A DNA stretch of 64,000 nucleotides from an uncultured Prevotella sp. (GCA_946404405.1 CAMJDL010000002.1:62001-126000); one strand, 5' to 3'; positions 35,001 to 41,651 are shown, numbered from the stretch's first letter. The notes: a model not told the origin generated them from the sequence alone. Numbers and translations: made by a program.

Positions 35001-35019
35001 TGGTAATAACGCGTCTCAT
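23035..35019 (-). CDS. 3,994-aa secreted VYGGG-repeat protein
   Basis: A signal peptide (MRRVITILIVVLLSTIVAQG) leads straight into GGNVYGGGNKGYVGG. Residues of about 20-1900 are V[YF]GGG beta-helix units (for example NVYGGGELGHV, NVFGGGRGKDSWGG). Residues of about 2000-3100 are a different region rich in Tyr, Thr and Asn with recurrent short YY-x-G-x-x-I units. A GLUG-like patch (FNGTFHGDGHTISGL) sits near residue 3200. The last 60-70 residues end in LADGVYIVNKKKLLVK, resembling a type IX secretion type A sorting domain, though degenerate. The gene follows the fimbrillin genes by 56 bases and lacks an obvious promoter of its own, so it probably belongs to the fimbrial transcription unit. I infer a cell-surface adhesin or stalk. 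It is a relative of the larger giant protein downstream. Confidence 0.85.
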   Translation of the reverse strand: MRRVITILIVVLLSTIVAQGQIKIGGNVYGGGNKGYVGGSTKVTVLSGDIGAVEAGTTRPLKDPQGKVFGGARMANVGGNTFVHIDGEHATGYIVANQVFGGNDIAGQIGTAAAVGETMPTELTAVKRNSEDATDIKKNDVDNTFNSYVRVSTKATSEHYTAEEIAAAASNPENAAYGKSTTDVKPAEDAQKVYIGQLFAGSNGDYDYEQTPGTTEGKVIHTIYSKSDKNHETPIVQLETAEGEVGFQMPELDKTYLEVVGGSIVYAYGGGNNVTVKDKAIIHIDNPSAVVNHIYVDADGKEDLSATEASHEGKTDLLSTARFKEMGINTTFSAPSSGAYQVGRFFGGNNQAEMNIRPTWNLLAGKVRNLYSGGNRGNMTCPEGLLMEIPEHSTLIVDNLYGGCRMADVKPSINGEYTPCTNLPGYNFPNELSARTLVRGGYIHNVYGGNDVTGSVYGGNAVGIYAEVHGNVYGGGNGAYPYTDNETLMDDPTFGDFYYGDKVRDGLTSYEALSAFRPNAEQVSIRLKGKAANNPTIVHGSIFVGGNCASLATKKKNPKVELKIGSHVIADNVYLGNNGAGMINKDYLKYYADNSFSSMDFTEASVFAGYMEGVAMTLQPSIVFDNVDNGDPENYLPYSSYVGSFFCGGNVGSMAIPGKMSFTVNQGLNIYQKFVGGSNNANVEEQWTGENKTGTQLCTSYEGGIIGSKDERDNYTDGSGNIKDRLEINLDNLTIVPLRWDPTNTYLVWNTNKWDDEKGDFVEVAQNSEDKAIRLLGGNVYGGCYESGHVNGNVVININEDVVKRDEVFGSGVGIYNRPASGVDLDKQRYEINAAAMSVFGGGYGENTEIWGSATVNHNNGYMFQAFGGGELGVVGRKRDVKDDQGMIIDREYYFDPAYSTTVNLNGTATVYSNDGTAENLAEAEFLYGGGSEGDVCGNTYVNLGNGRLYDAFGGATDADILGHTEVYIGRQPNGNGGYKDGFPWIMDIVYGGNDFGGTIHGNYEDDYNFEARLRDYATDKTQLHGYKAGVIPDVLKSSTYVEYLAGRVDSIFGGGYGYYEYGNTALYGSEAKMPDQHSSFVNIRPRAHDQNKIKAVFGGGTGFPGNRDDDAAQDRSYVLIDIPDDNKKFSNLEVFGSGSYNGMGMGLDKDKLANGTVKLDEASAIIDLLHGQIHNAFGGSYNEGITRRTVVNVPAESTIQIDNIFGGAYGTQILPPCDVYETQVNYKNTSEKAQVFGAIYGGNNNERRSLFTQVNISSPVWSNKTKGYTGTVYGAGRGIDTWSEYTEVNLLKGARVYNVYGGGELGHVLNTASVQAYQNLYKDQPSPQIGAQDSYWKTHLSELSSQTTSVQTAALDRWHENWKDAWKIGTYYEPNGTWNDYANNAATNLNHVSNRAELDDKTATLLDGKKHNTNVIVNEGAIVEGYAYGGGLGDASVALSGDVYGTTYVAVLGGEVKKDVYAGGRAGGLDNLFGADNFSDPGNAFVASANVYVQGGTARNVYGGGYLGHVGHHEGDITAAFTGDRPARANVVIGKTGTNTFTGGAPAITRNVYGGGEGGSVYGTSKVTLNNGYIGYRYKNKEYVEELDDQKPNDIDQAGNIFGGGYVVNSYVDNTQIDMYGGQVRGSLFGGGEVGPIGRGANKTGLNKGGLENGDATIFRAGTTQVNMFDGKVLRNVFGGGRGKDSWGGDGTLYMDKATVSTLTSNGLMCKGYVFGQTRVNIYGGEIGTNEGMAYGYGNVFGGGDEGVVYSAYMDGNNLRIGKKDGVRYNKGLASTDPGYNYQGYYYQYDGSNFITHNVGTEQNPKNERSFTEDCKVLVEPHSQAYVDITIPGDTGGANGDGKYKAGEYVPTSALNKLKSKTADAAIWDNLAPDGIIIHNAVFAGGNIATGSNSLFANTTTVFGNATASIHDAYNRDLITIGTGHTGGLYGDGNLTFVDGYRELNITNYGTDYYHIDKQLDYEQYKVLPEREKAYYELKYKCLQECTDNIGTTYSVGSNLPMDELLAVFTKADGTSVQDNGLDILVTEDGKQVPNPAYWQENGVVSIYAGRIMNTIQRADLCGVFGSRMVMKGAQDRVPETVDYTNYTINRVREVSLNKMNSKAGETGDNAVHGNYFGIYSVVNYLGALTSDVKFNDVRKTKSDNTDLKANGETYYQWKSANILNKKRNNGTCHNQLALASGVYLELTTELSTGNKLEEKDWGPITGIVELDLINVQPGIGGGFVYAKNQHGEPSTTSNVTTTLTALNEGAATQWDYSYATPDASRHQWQTSGNFIHSSQTIIDDCYNISNRYLTADGVPAHYWYIAGTVYVYDQYISAYTGVPNAYSKTVELPITISAASHGTMTLMDVQPNLYAYYATYVDASNNTPLSGEQKLVINDVTYQLNSPIGYWDWNKLPASEKKLFVANTYVLKDSCYINNRYYPAGYVMLPAEYNSLKTHAVNHDIDGETVLAVKKATKNGNTDVVEKDRNGHDVYVAFDDAFRSSNNMSHNTGYLLTYNVTNPSQWNKWYTKKESSTREKNQTGGDDYHDGPTYHPTATGVYGQHEYSVNAIIPKKTYDDYQGLGTNKPTADQATFTVAHLVTKEYAGSNTHYYPGAPVAAAIDGHTAPAYVSTATIQLSSTEYIYVNDLMTQAQKEKLKDDYSALESEIDEAVVPAYICTTAGLYGGSYYETGKNYRALEAYSAMSPADRKMFTFNYDALDLLIDPEYGGTVSQKYQYDSENADLDGAEANGPQYSLETPINYTATYNGAAALTLTSNVTVKRGGKSISTNSIQQGDELVSTVYEALPNERHYYAPIQVAAEGGTYYVVKEGFVHGERPYAVGSTIDKDTYDRLSGDEQTRYVTKLTFKANEVATDGSGNSLPFYYCREGYTINSDNYSGELTGAVTSVKGVGSGTTYTNGNDVPAGIVISSENYKNLVNKQLNFIIHGESPMETSTLYVARHADINDLSSEKIITVVYKYDYEESDTEGTHITPVTERHVVNIHINFKSGVPTVDDINPPSVVLPGTGITMRLPSITPGAYEITGGGWELFEKEGDAESHLNGVEYTPNSDPLYWYQDGFFLAYYAKTYLGKTYSNHVPVSVANYHDLKKVMDDKVNHLHVDYDRSRLKRDSKIYINDYSSSSQNGLDLLKDFYDLSLLSSSSTGVTNGVVTAEGSLNGHSLLNTDETNGVKAGHNLQFILRTDINHTAPWTSIASTAGSDPCFNGTFHGDGHTISGLNNSLFGRLCGSVYNLGVTGSFTSAGVADSGDGYVESCWVKTTGTPTSGVKAVFGNPTATSGEQTVNCYYPESNSGYTAGNAIKMSDKAFYNGEVAYDLNNFYLYKRYNDHTTPGGDPLTYTYYEEDSEGKLQKKTGKYAVNASLCSSGYNGIKYVEERFADGDFRYAAGEIPTTDDERRWIDTEHDNKPYYFPIWPDDYLFFGQKLTYGWAAEAHQDVPTAVVKSGGRLSTDDNANRVYRAPAYYRSKTMGVAHFNPNAYLAQKSYDGSKVAYPNMTAIDFAGHYGANEANGAYSLGNNQNGLFYTPLLDDDGLTGIQNCDETQNLLVYAPSVATNEKTLTVLSGYFSDPVYNSHYDNSEGYRLVTQATEADVHGHIVQNSLKATNDHLLVDKQDFNAPIAYSFDSDHLMWYQRVPGNNEFVDFTKGWMGISVPFTAELVTTDQKGEITHFYSGSDNSQNGTKKGHEYWLREFNGITEETVNETKVAKASFLYPMANGDTKTATNDFLWDYYYKNEPVHNQKDKNDDTYLQYRQYYKEPRSYEGYPLLTAATPYILGLPGSTYYEFDLSGSFVPQNTAANIAKLNKQVITLASNTGENIGVSDDEMAGVTKTDNSGSKNYTATFKPSYMNMTLETGNYVLNSDGNAYVKLSSDAAVNTTNKVTTTQSAFRPYFTATVTSSSSPKMIPERILFGDGISSLDGPESALDGDIEIYVQGHKIIAKSHLTEATTVRVLNVGGVTIANYVLQPGETVETPILADGVYIVNKKKLLVK

Positions 35020-35075
35020 TTTTACTTAATTCTTAATTCTTCATCGCATAGCGATAATTCCTAATTCCACATTCT
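35020..35075. repeat. AATTC-type simple repeat between genes
   Basis: The 56-base spacer between the 3,994-aa gene and the preceding fimbrillin gene consists of TTAATTCTTAATTCTTC and related words around a small palindrome (ATCGCATAGCGAT). No promoter is visible. The same mosaic occurs at 48.1 kb. Confidence 0.6.
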
Positions 35076-36200
35076 TCATTCCACACTCACAGTGGGGTTA
35101 TTGAGATCCGGATCCGACAACACATACAGGTATGTCGGGTGGATGGTCATTCTGACTGTATAGCGGCATCCGCGACGGGTTGTTGTCTGGTCGGTGAGCA
35201 GATCGCTGAGCAACATCGTATTGGTGGCCTTGCAGTCCTGTCTGAGCAAGTTGCCCTTCTTGTCATAGACATCGTAGGTGCTGGTCAGGATGAGCTTGGT
35301 GATGCCTGTCGGCATAAAGTGGCCAACATGCGTCGAGAACTCAGTAGTTAGCGTCTCGCCAGTTGACGACCAGAATTCCATCGGTTCGCTGATGACCTCG
35401 CCTTGCGGAGTGTAGGTGATGCTTTGGATGGGGCTTTGCTCAGGGTTGCTATCGTCGGTAGCTTTCAGGTCGATGGCGATGGCGGTCTTCTCATGACTTG
35501 TGGTCTCGCCTGTCTGTGTCTTCATACTCAACGACTTCAACACGATGGTGCGCAGTTTGTTATACTCACCATAGACCTTCATGTCGATGCGTAGGGCAGC
35601 ATAGAGGTGGTCGAAGAGCAGGAAGACGTAGTTGCTGGCCCCATTGGCCGTGTAGCCAAAGTCACCCATTCTCAGGCCTGTCACCGTCTCTTTATCAGTG
35701 CCTTGCTTAGCGCCTATCGTCACGCACAGGTCGTTAGGCATGATAGCTGGCACGTTTTGCAGCGTCACCTTAGCACCACTGCTGTAGTTGGCATTAGCCC
35801 CGTCGCGGTCGGTGATAGTCATCGACATACCGCTAAGATGGGGTATATAGCCATAGAGGAAGTAGCTGCCACTACTCTTGATTTCATCGATATTGGCAAG
35901 CCACTTGCCACTGCTCTTGAAGAAGTTACCCGTCTTGGGCTCCTTTCCATCTTGGGTAAAGGCAATGCCGATAACTTTGTCGTCCTCACCATACGGCAAG
36001 TAGCCCGTAGGTGGCGTCCAGGCTCTGGTTGCTGGCCCGTTAGCCTTAGTAGCGTCTTCATAGTCAGCCACATAGCTTATCAGCTCCACCGTTGTCAGCG
36101 CAGGTGCAGCTGTCTCGTCAGACGAGCAACCCCAGAGTCCCATGAGTCCTATCAGACTCACGAGTCCCAAGATTTTGCTATGTAACTGTTCATTTCTCAT
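35076..36200 (-). CDS. Fimbrillin-like lipoprotein (374 aa)
   Basis: The N-terminus has a lipoprotein signal ending LMGLWGCSSDE (lipid Cys about 25). After it come a threonine-rich segment with GPATRAW (Arg 59), a possible protease-processing site as in FimA/Mfa1 pilins, and FLLFDHLYAALRIDMKVYG, a sequence typical of fimbrillin-fold proteins. It lacks the C-terminal strand shared by the three long fimbrillins, so it may be a minor, tip or anchor subunit (inference). It sits between another fimbrillin-like gene (35-base gap) and the 3,994-aa giant. The first six codons (MRNEQL) come from an ATGAGAAATGA-type simple repeat, so the n-region may have been built from repeat DNA. Confidence 0.75.
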   Translation of the reverse strand: MRNEQLHSKILGLVSLIGLMGLWGCSSDETAAPALTTVELISYVADYEDATKANGPATRAWTPPTGYLPYGEDDKVIGIAFTQDGKEPKTGNFFKSSGKWLANIDEIKSSGSYFLYGYIPHLSGMSMTITDRDGANANYSSGAKVTLQNVPAIMPNDLCVTIGAKQGTDKETVTGLRMGDFGYTANGASNYVFLLFDHLYAALRIDMKVYGEYNKLRTIVLKSLSMKTQTGETTSHEKTAIAIDLKATDDSNPEQSPIQSITYTPQGEVISEPMEFWSSTGETLTTEFSTHVGHFMPTGITKLILTSTYDVYDKKGNLLRQDCKATNTMLLSDLLTDQTTTRRGCRYTVRMTIHPTYLYVLSDPDLNNPTVSVE

Positions 36201-36235
36201 TTCTTCATTTTAATTTCTCATTACTCATTTCTCAT
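36201..36235. repeat. TTCTCATT simple repeat between fimbrillin genes
   Basis: A 35-base spacer made of TTCTCATT and TACTCATT words, read on the minus strand as GAGAAATGAG units. It runs into the start of the following gene. Confidence 0.55.
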
Positions 36236-37354
36236 TTACCAGTTGTACACCGTATGGTCGGCATTCATCTCCGTCCAGTCGGTAACAGCCGTCTCCACCC
36301 ATCCAATCTCAACGCCACCTTCTTCGGTAATCTTAAAGATATAGGTGTAGCTGTAGCCAGGTAGCCAACTCATATACGCTGCAGGCACGGTGCATGTCCT
36401 ATCTTGGTTGTTAACCTTAACGCTCAGCGTATAGCTGCCCTGCGTGAGGTTGGGGAACACGGTGTACCAGCCTTTGTCAGTCACTGTATATACTTTGCTA
36501 TCGTCCTCAGGATCAGCGTTTTCAGCGAATTCAGCGAGCACCTCTTCTGAGGTTGGAGATTCCTTCGCTGTCGTGCTATACGACTCCTTCGTCGCCGTTC
36601 CTGTCAGCGGATAGCTGACGGTGACGGTGCCCTTGAGGGCTATCTTCTCGCTGCCTTCTGTTGGCTTGAAGCTCTGATTAGTCAAGACGACACCCTCGCG
36701 CGGGTATACATATTTATATAGGAATCGCACGCGCGCGAAGGGCTTCACGAACTCCAGCTGCACGGGTTTGCCAAACTGCTTCGTGGGATAGTCCAACGTA
36801 TTACCCGTCGAGAACCACAGCCTGCTGAAGAATGGCGCAGCCGCCGTATTGGTGGCATCTGCCGCCATAGTGAACTCCGTCCCATTGGCTCCATCGGTCC
36901 CATAGGCAGTATAGTCTCCAGCTGTTCCCGTCACCGCAAAGTAACGATACGCCTTGGCGCCCATGTCCCAGTACTTGATGGTCTGTTCATCGCCAGAGGT
37001 CTGCTGGTTCACATACTCCCAGCCATTGCTGTTCGACGTGGTGGTGGCAGCACTGTTTGCTGTCCAGTTCACCACATACCCTGGGAATACCGTCTGCAGG
37101 TCGCCATAGCTGCCAGCACTGTAGCTCATGTTCTTATAGCCCCAGACTGTAAAGTTGTGGACGCCCGTCTCGCTCAGCGGGGTACCGGCTCTCGTCACCG
37201 ACTGCTCCTCGCCTTGCAGTCCACTGAAGGCGATGGCAGTACGGGTGTCGACTACGGGCACGTCATCATCAGGTCTCGATTCGTAGGAATCGTGACTGCA
37301 GGCTGTGCTCATCAGCATTGCCATTATGATGATATGTCCGTACTTCATTTTCAT
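36236..37354 (-). CDS. Fimbrillin-family lipoprotein (372 aa)
   Basis: The lipoprotein signal ends LMSTACSHDS (Cys about 19). The mature N-terminal part has AIAFSGLQGEEQSVTRAG followed by NFTVWGYKN, the hallmark start of Mfa-like fimbrillins; Arg 55 in VTRA is the candidate maturation site. The middle holds KYWDMGAKAYRYFAVTG, as in the long fimbrillins. The C-terminus (TDWTEMNADHTVYNW) lacks the GxYxIKIxxVK strand of those proteins. That suggests a different place in the filament, such as an accessory or tip subunit (inference). It is preceded by a 193-base gap with repeats and a stem-loop, and followed by another fimbrillin-like gene 35 bases on. Confidence 0.82.
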   Translation of the reverse strand: MKMKYGHIIIMAMLMSTACSHDSYESRPDDDVPVVDTRTAIAFSGLQGEEQSVTRAGTPLSETGVHNFTVWGYKNMSYSAGSYGDLQTVFPGYVVNWTANSAATTTSNSNGWEYVNQQTSGDEQTIKYWDMGAKAYRYFAVTGTAGDYTAYGTDGANGTEFTMAADATNTAAAPFFSRLWFSTGNTLDYPTKQFGKPVQLEFVKPFARVRFLYKYVYPREGVVLTNQSFKPTEGSEKIALKGTVTVSYPLTGTATKESYSTTAKESPTSEEVLAEFAENADPEDDSKVYTVTDKGWYTVFPNLTQGSYTLSVKVNNQDRTCTVPAAYMSWLPGYSYTYIFKITEEGGVEIGWVETAVTDWTEMNADHTVYNW

Positions 37355-37547
37355 TTTTTACTTCTCGTTTTTTTGTCTCTCTTGAAGAGAAAGGCCGTTT
37401 CTCTGGTAGCAACACGCCGTTTCTCTCATCGAGATATGCCGTTTCTTTCTTCTCTCTTCCTTCCCTCTTGCTATCGTCTTCCTACTGTCTTGCTACCCCC
37501 TCGCTACCCTCTGGGAAGGAAGTAGCGAGGGGAGAGGGAGGTAGAGG
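37355..37547. promoter_or_regulatory. Repeat-rich gap with an 11-bp stem-loop and three AGAAACGGC copies
   Basis: On the minus strand, CCCCTCGCTAC (37524-37534) pairs with GTAGCGAGGGG (about 37499-37509) around a 14-base loop. Further downstream come three copies of AGAAACGGC spaced about 21 bases apart. There is no U-run after the stem, so it is not a clear terminator; it may act as an attenuator, RNA-stability element or protein site. No TAnnTTTG promoter was seen. Confidence 0.4.
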
Positions 37548-39470
37548 TTACTTAACAGTCACAATCTTGATAGCATAAACACCCTTGGTGCTAACAGCGG
37601 TGCGCTTGTAGTAAGAGGTAGAAGAATTACCCCACGTTGCAACTTCTGTACATGCAGATGTGGTATAAAGTGTTCCTGCATTGTTGAATGCGGTCTCATC
37701 AGCATATGTATTACCAGTATCAACTGTATATATAGCAGCTGTCTTTTCAAATACAATTGCATACTTCTTACCAGATGTACCTGTGGTAAACTTAGCAGCC
37801 TTGTTTTCTGTTTCATGGAGCGTCTTTGTTGTTCCGTCCTCTGCAGGTACAGTCTTCTGGAATGTCAGATCAGGACCTCCTGCACATGTTATCTTCTTCA
37901 GTTCAGCCTGTGCCTTTGTCCATGTAGGTCCTTCGATGAGAGCCTCAGCTACAGAAGCCTCGGTAATGGGGAAGTTGGTAGCATCAGAAGAAGTAACTTC
38001 GTAGATGCTAAAGTTGCTTGCAGAGAGCGTAGCCAGTGAGCTTGCATCCATAACTGTTGCATAAACATCAGTGCTAGGATCATAATCTGTATTACCTACA
38101 GAGTATTTGCTATCCTTCACACCAATAGTAGTGATACTGGGCGCGCTGACAGTAGTAATGTATTCTGCATTACCCATTTCATTGGTGACAACTACTGCAT
38201 CGAATGTAATGGGGGTTAGCTCGTTGTCAGTAATCTTGAATACGTATGAGTATTTGTAGTTAGCTTTCCACTGAAGATACTGAGCAGGTATTTCTGCTGT
38301 TTTTCCTGTGATGCCAATGGTTTCTTTAGTGATAGGATTATATAAGGTATAATCACATTTGAGTTTCAAAGCGGAACTGGTAGCTTGTGAAAGAACAGCT
38401 GTGTATTCATCATTAGCTTTGTCCCAAGAGGGTTGACTGGCAGTTTCACTTAATAGGGAACTTGTGCTGATTGAGCTGAGGTTTGTACCTAATATAAGAT
38501 TGCTCTTTTGCACATTGTTATCTGGGGTTACTGTGAGTATTGGTTTATTAATGTCCGTGCCAGAACCATAGTAGGTTACTGTTATTGTTCCTTCAAATTC
38601 ATTAGTGGTAGAATTATTGCATACGGCACCAAAAGCTGAAGTCTCGCTGACTTTAGCTTCTTGTGTTTGTTCCGGATTCTCGCCAGAAGTATTTACATAA
38701 AACTTGATGCTCGAAATTGAGTAACCAGGAATTGTTTCATAGATACCTGCACGAATATGAGATAATGAGTTGCGGAAGTTAAATTGTACCGCGTTATGAT
38801 TATAGCCGTTAGCCTTTGCGATGTTAATACGATCTGCAATATAGAGGTCAGACAGCCTTGGATAGAAGGTTGAATTTCCATTTGTGGTCTTTTTCAAAGT
38901 AACTGTGTAGCCTTTGCTATATTGGTCATTGCCACTTGTGGTCTTTTCAATCTTTACACGTCCTGCTGAAATATCAGTGGGATTTGCCGAAATGGCAGTA
39001 AAAGTATAACTAGTAGCGTTGTCATCCCAATACTTGATGGTCTGAGCGGGTGCATCTCCATCATTTGGTTTTGTGTTGGGGGTAACATAGGTTGTGTAAC
39101 TCGCTGTTGAGGTATTAGCGTTACTATCATCAAACTTGAAACCAACATACTCCCAGTTATTAGTATTTGAGGTGGTAGTGTATGCCGTGCTGGCACCGTA
39201 GTTCACAATATAGTTAGGGAAAACCAAATTGCCATCAGCAACTGCGTTTCCATCAGTTTCATTCTTCTCACCCCAGACAATAAACTGATGGTTTAGCTTG
39301 GTAGCGTCTTCAGAAGTACCACGTGTTATCGCCTGTGTATTCATATTGAAGCTGATTGCTCCAACAGTTCCACTTGAAGTTTGTGGGCCAGTATCTCCCA
39401 CGAACTCATCACTTGAGCAGCTTGCCAATGCTGTGATGGCGATTGCTGCAATTAATAGATTCTTCTTCAT
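37548..39470 (-). CDS. Long fimbrillin-family lipoprotein (640 aa), third paralog
   Basis: The lipoprotein signal ends ALASCSSDEFVGD (Cys about 18). The mature start GAISFNMNTQAITRG carries Arg 50 as candidate maturation site, followed by HQFIVWGEKN. Shared landmarks with the two upstream paralogs are TIKYWDD, IPGYSISSIKFYV, QYLQWKANYKYSYVFKITD and a C-terminal KGVYAIKIVTVK strand. The family forms type V pili, in which a terminal strand of one subunit completes the next. I infer that these three are main-shaft or variant shaft subunits. It lies 261 bases after the second paralog, a gap full of stem-loops, so its expression may differ from the first two. Confidence 0.85.
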   Translation of the reverse strand: MKKNLLIAAIAITALASCSSDEFVGDTGPQTSSGTVGAISFNMNTQAITRGTSEDATKLNHQFIVWGEKNETDGNAVADGNLVFPNYIVNYGASTAYTTTSNTNNWEYVGFKFDDSNANTSTASYTTYVTPNTKPNDGDAPAQTIKYWDDNATSYTFTAISANPTDISAGRVKIEKTTSGNDQYSKGYTVTLKKTTNGNSTFYPRLSDLYIADRINIAKANGYNHNAVQFNFRNSLSHIRAGIYETIPGYSISSIKFYVNTSGENPEQTQEAKVSETSAFGAVCNNSTTNEFEGTITVTYYGSGTDINKPILTVTPDNNVQKSNLILGTNLSSISTSSLLSETASQPSWDKANDEYTAVLSQATSSALKLKCDYTLYNPITKETIGITGKTAEIPAQYLQWKANYKYSYVFKITDNELTPITFDAVVVTNEMGNAEYITTVSAPSITTIGVKDSKYSVGNTDYDPSTDVYATVMDASSLATLSASNFSIYEVTSSDATNFPITEASVAEALIEGPTWTKAQAELKKITCAGGPDLTFQKTVPAEDGTTKTLHETENKAAKFTTGTSGKKYAIVFEKTAAIYTVDTGNTYADETAFNNAGTLYTTSACTEVATWGNSSTSYYKRTAVSTKGVYAIKIVTVK

Positions 39471-39731
39471 AATCTTACAGTTTTTATTGTTTATACTTTT
39501 TTATTTATCTCGTTTTGTGAGGCCCGGCCTCGTTTGTTGTTACTTTTTACTTTATTGTTACTTATCTCTTTTTTGCTGGATCACTATGAAAAACTTGTTC
39601 CCTGCCTAGGGAAATTTTTCTGTTAGGCCTTTCCGTAAAAACGGCCTCTCTTCACAGTCCTCAGCATTGTCAATTCTTTTTGTTTGTTAGTAGCTCGACA
39701 CGGAGTCGAACCCTGTCGAGCTTATAGAGAA
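39471..39731 (-). promoter_or_regulatory. Stem-loop-rich gap between the second and third fimbrillin genes
   Basis: In transcription order on the minus strand there are three stem-loops. A 9-bp stem lies at 39722-39692 (AGCTCGACA arms). TTCCCT-AGGC-AGGGAA lies at 39613-39598, followed after four bases by a T-run, terminator-like. GAGGCC-C-GGCCTC lies at 39531-39519. No TAnnTTTG promoter is visible, so partial termination or RNA processing is more likely than a new start. Confidence 0.45.
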
Positions 39732-41624
39732 TCAGGGTTTAACATTAATTACCTTGATGTCATATTCACCAGCAGTACCGTTAGCAGTCTTTGTATATAA
39801 AACAGCCTTATAAGTTGCAAAGTTGTCTGCATTGATACCTGCTGCAGCATAGTAAACATCATTATCAGTTTTGAAGTAATATGTTGTAGTATTATTATAT
39901 GCAGCATTTCCAACAGTTTCGTATGTTGGGGCAATATAAGCTGTGCGAGTAAATACATAGACATAGGTTGCAGCTGCTGCAGTTGAAGGAGTAAATTTCA
40001 CAGCGCCATTAGCTCCAAAGTCGAAGTTCGTGCCATCAGCTGCAGGTACATTCTGAACAAGTGATGCAGCTTCGCCTGAAGTGGTGGCAGTCAATGTAAT
40101 GCCATTGGGAGAACCTGTGAGTTTTGCGAATATAGTTGCTTCTGAAATGGCGTCACCTGTTGTTGTGGCTACATAAACTTGTGCATTGCCAGCTGCTGTA
40201 CCAATGGCAGTTGGTGCAACAACTGCATGAGAAGTGTTGGTTTTTACAACATAGATATCTTCTCCAGCCTTGTATTCATCATTAGTTGTAACCTTAGAAC
40301 CGTTGGCATAGGTCGTAATAGAATAGTCCTCAAAGGTAGTAATGGTTTCCTGTGTCTTGTCATCAGGTACGTCTACAACAGTAGCGTCGAAAGTAATAGG
40401 ATAAAGTCCTTGAGTAGTACCATCGGTAGAACCATTGGTGTTATCACTAATCTTAAAAATGTAGGTATAAGCATAATTGCTATTCCACTGCAGATATTGA
40501 GTAGGAACAACTACATTTGCCCCTTTAACCTCAATAACCTCACCACCACCATCTTCAGCTGTCAATGTGTAATCCACTTTGATTAACATGGGATTAGTGA
40601 CACCTGAGCAGGGGTAAACAGTAGTATAAGCACCCCCAGTTTTATCCCAAGTTGGAGTAGCGGAAGATGTTGCCAATTCTGTAGCAGTAATAACACCGGT
40701 TCCAAGCACTAACGAGTAGTTATAACCAACGGTGGAAGGCGTTACTTTAACTTGATTCTCTAAACCATCAGTACCATTAAAGTATGATACTGTCAACGTA
40801 TTACTTTCAGCGGTCGAATTAATGTTCTGAAGAGCAGCAGCAAAGTTTTTAGTATTCGCTACATCCATAGCGCCAAACGTAGTTACTGCAGCAGTAGCAT
40901 CACCATCAACATAGAACTTATTGATTTTAACCTTATAGCCAGGGATGGTCTCATAGAAACCTACACGAACGTGAGTACCGAAATTACGGAATTTCAAAGT
41001 AACAGGCTTGTTGTAATCTGTCTTTGCGACAGGTGTACGGTCAGAGAGGTACAGGTTGTCCAAATTGGCACCACTCTTAACAACAATGGAATAACCCTTG
41101 TCGTAAACAGTAGTACCTGTAGTGGTCTTTGTCACAGTGACCTTATTACCTTCTAAGTCTGCTTTAGAAGCAACAGCATAGAATGTGTACCCCTGTGCTG
41201 CTCCATAATCCCAATACTTTACAGTTTGAGAAGTGGCAACGGGTGACACAATCGTATTGGCATACGGAGCAAGGCCAACGTAGTCCCAGTTATGAGTATT
41301 TGATGCTTTTGTTCCAGCAGAATTTGCTGTATACTCAACTTTGTAATTCTGGAAAACAGCCATATCGTTAGTTGCAGTACCATCTTCAGCAGAAACAAGC
41401 TTAGTTCCATATACAACGAATTGGCTCTGCAGTTTATCTGCAGCATCAGAACCTACGAGGTCACCACCACGGGTAATGTTCTGTACGTCGAATCCAAAGG
41501 CAATAGCACCAGAGCCATCAGGGCTATTTGGGCTGTTGTCGCCTACGTAATTTTCTTCTGAGCAGCTGGCTAATGCTAAGAGAGCCGTAGCTGCAAGGAA
41601 TAGATACTGTTTCATAATCTTCAT
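39732..41624 (-). CDS. Long fimbrillin-family lipoprotein (630 aa), second paralog
   Basis: The lipoprotein signal ends LLALASCSEENYVGD (Cys about 21). The mature start AIAFGFDVQNITRGG holds Arg 52, followed by QFVVYGTKLVSAEDGTATND. Shared with the first paralog are NWDYVGL, TVKYWDYGAAQGYTFYA, IPGYKVKINKFYVDGDATAA and TQYLQWNSNYAYTYIFKISD, and the C-terminus is GEYDIKVINVKP. It is closer in sequence to the first paralog than to the third. The 27-base gap to the upstream gene supports co-transcription. Role as a polymerising pilus subunit is inferred from the family. Confidence 0.85.
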   Translation of the reverse strand: MKIMKQYLFLAATALLALASCSEENYVGDNSPNSPDGSGAIAFGFDVQNITRGGDLVGSDAADKLQSQFVVYGTKLVSAEDGTATNDMAVFQNYKVEYTANSAGTKASNTHNWDYVGLAPYANTIVSPVATSQTVKYWDYGAAQGYTFYAVASKADLEGNKVTVTKTTTGTTVYDKGYSIVVKSGANLDNLYLSDRTPVAKTDYNKPVTLKFRNFGTHVRVGFYETIPGYKVKINKFYVDGDATAAVTTFGAMDVANTKNFAAALQNINSTAESNTLTVSYFNGTDGLENQVKVTPSTVGYNYSLVLGTGVITATELATSSATPTWDKTGGAYTTVYPCSGVTNPMLIKVDYTLTAEDGGGEVIEVKGANVVVPTQYLQWNSNYAYTYIFKISDNTNGSTDGTTQGLYPITFDATVVDVPDDKTQETITTFEDYSITTYANGSKVTTNDEYKAGEDIYVVKTNTSHAVVAPTAIGTAAGNAQVYVATTTGDAISEATIFAKLTGSPNGITLTATTSGEAASLVQNVPAADGTNFDFGANGAVKFTPSTAAAATYVYVFTRTAYIAPTYETVGNAAYNNTTTYYFKTDNDVYYAAAGINADNFATYKAVLYTKTANGTAGEYDIKVINVKP

Positions 41625-41651
41625 ATTTTTATCGTTTTTGTTTCTATATAG

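Noticed and set aside
39692..39722. tRNA-like T-arm (GGGTTCGACTCC on the minus strand)
   Set aside because: No anticodon or D arm and no full acceptor stem; it is better explained as the loop of a 9-bp hairpin.
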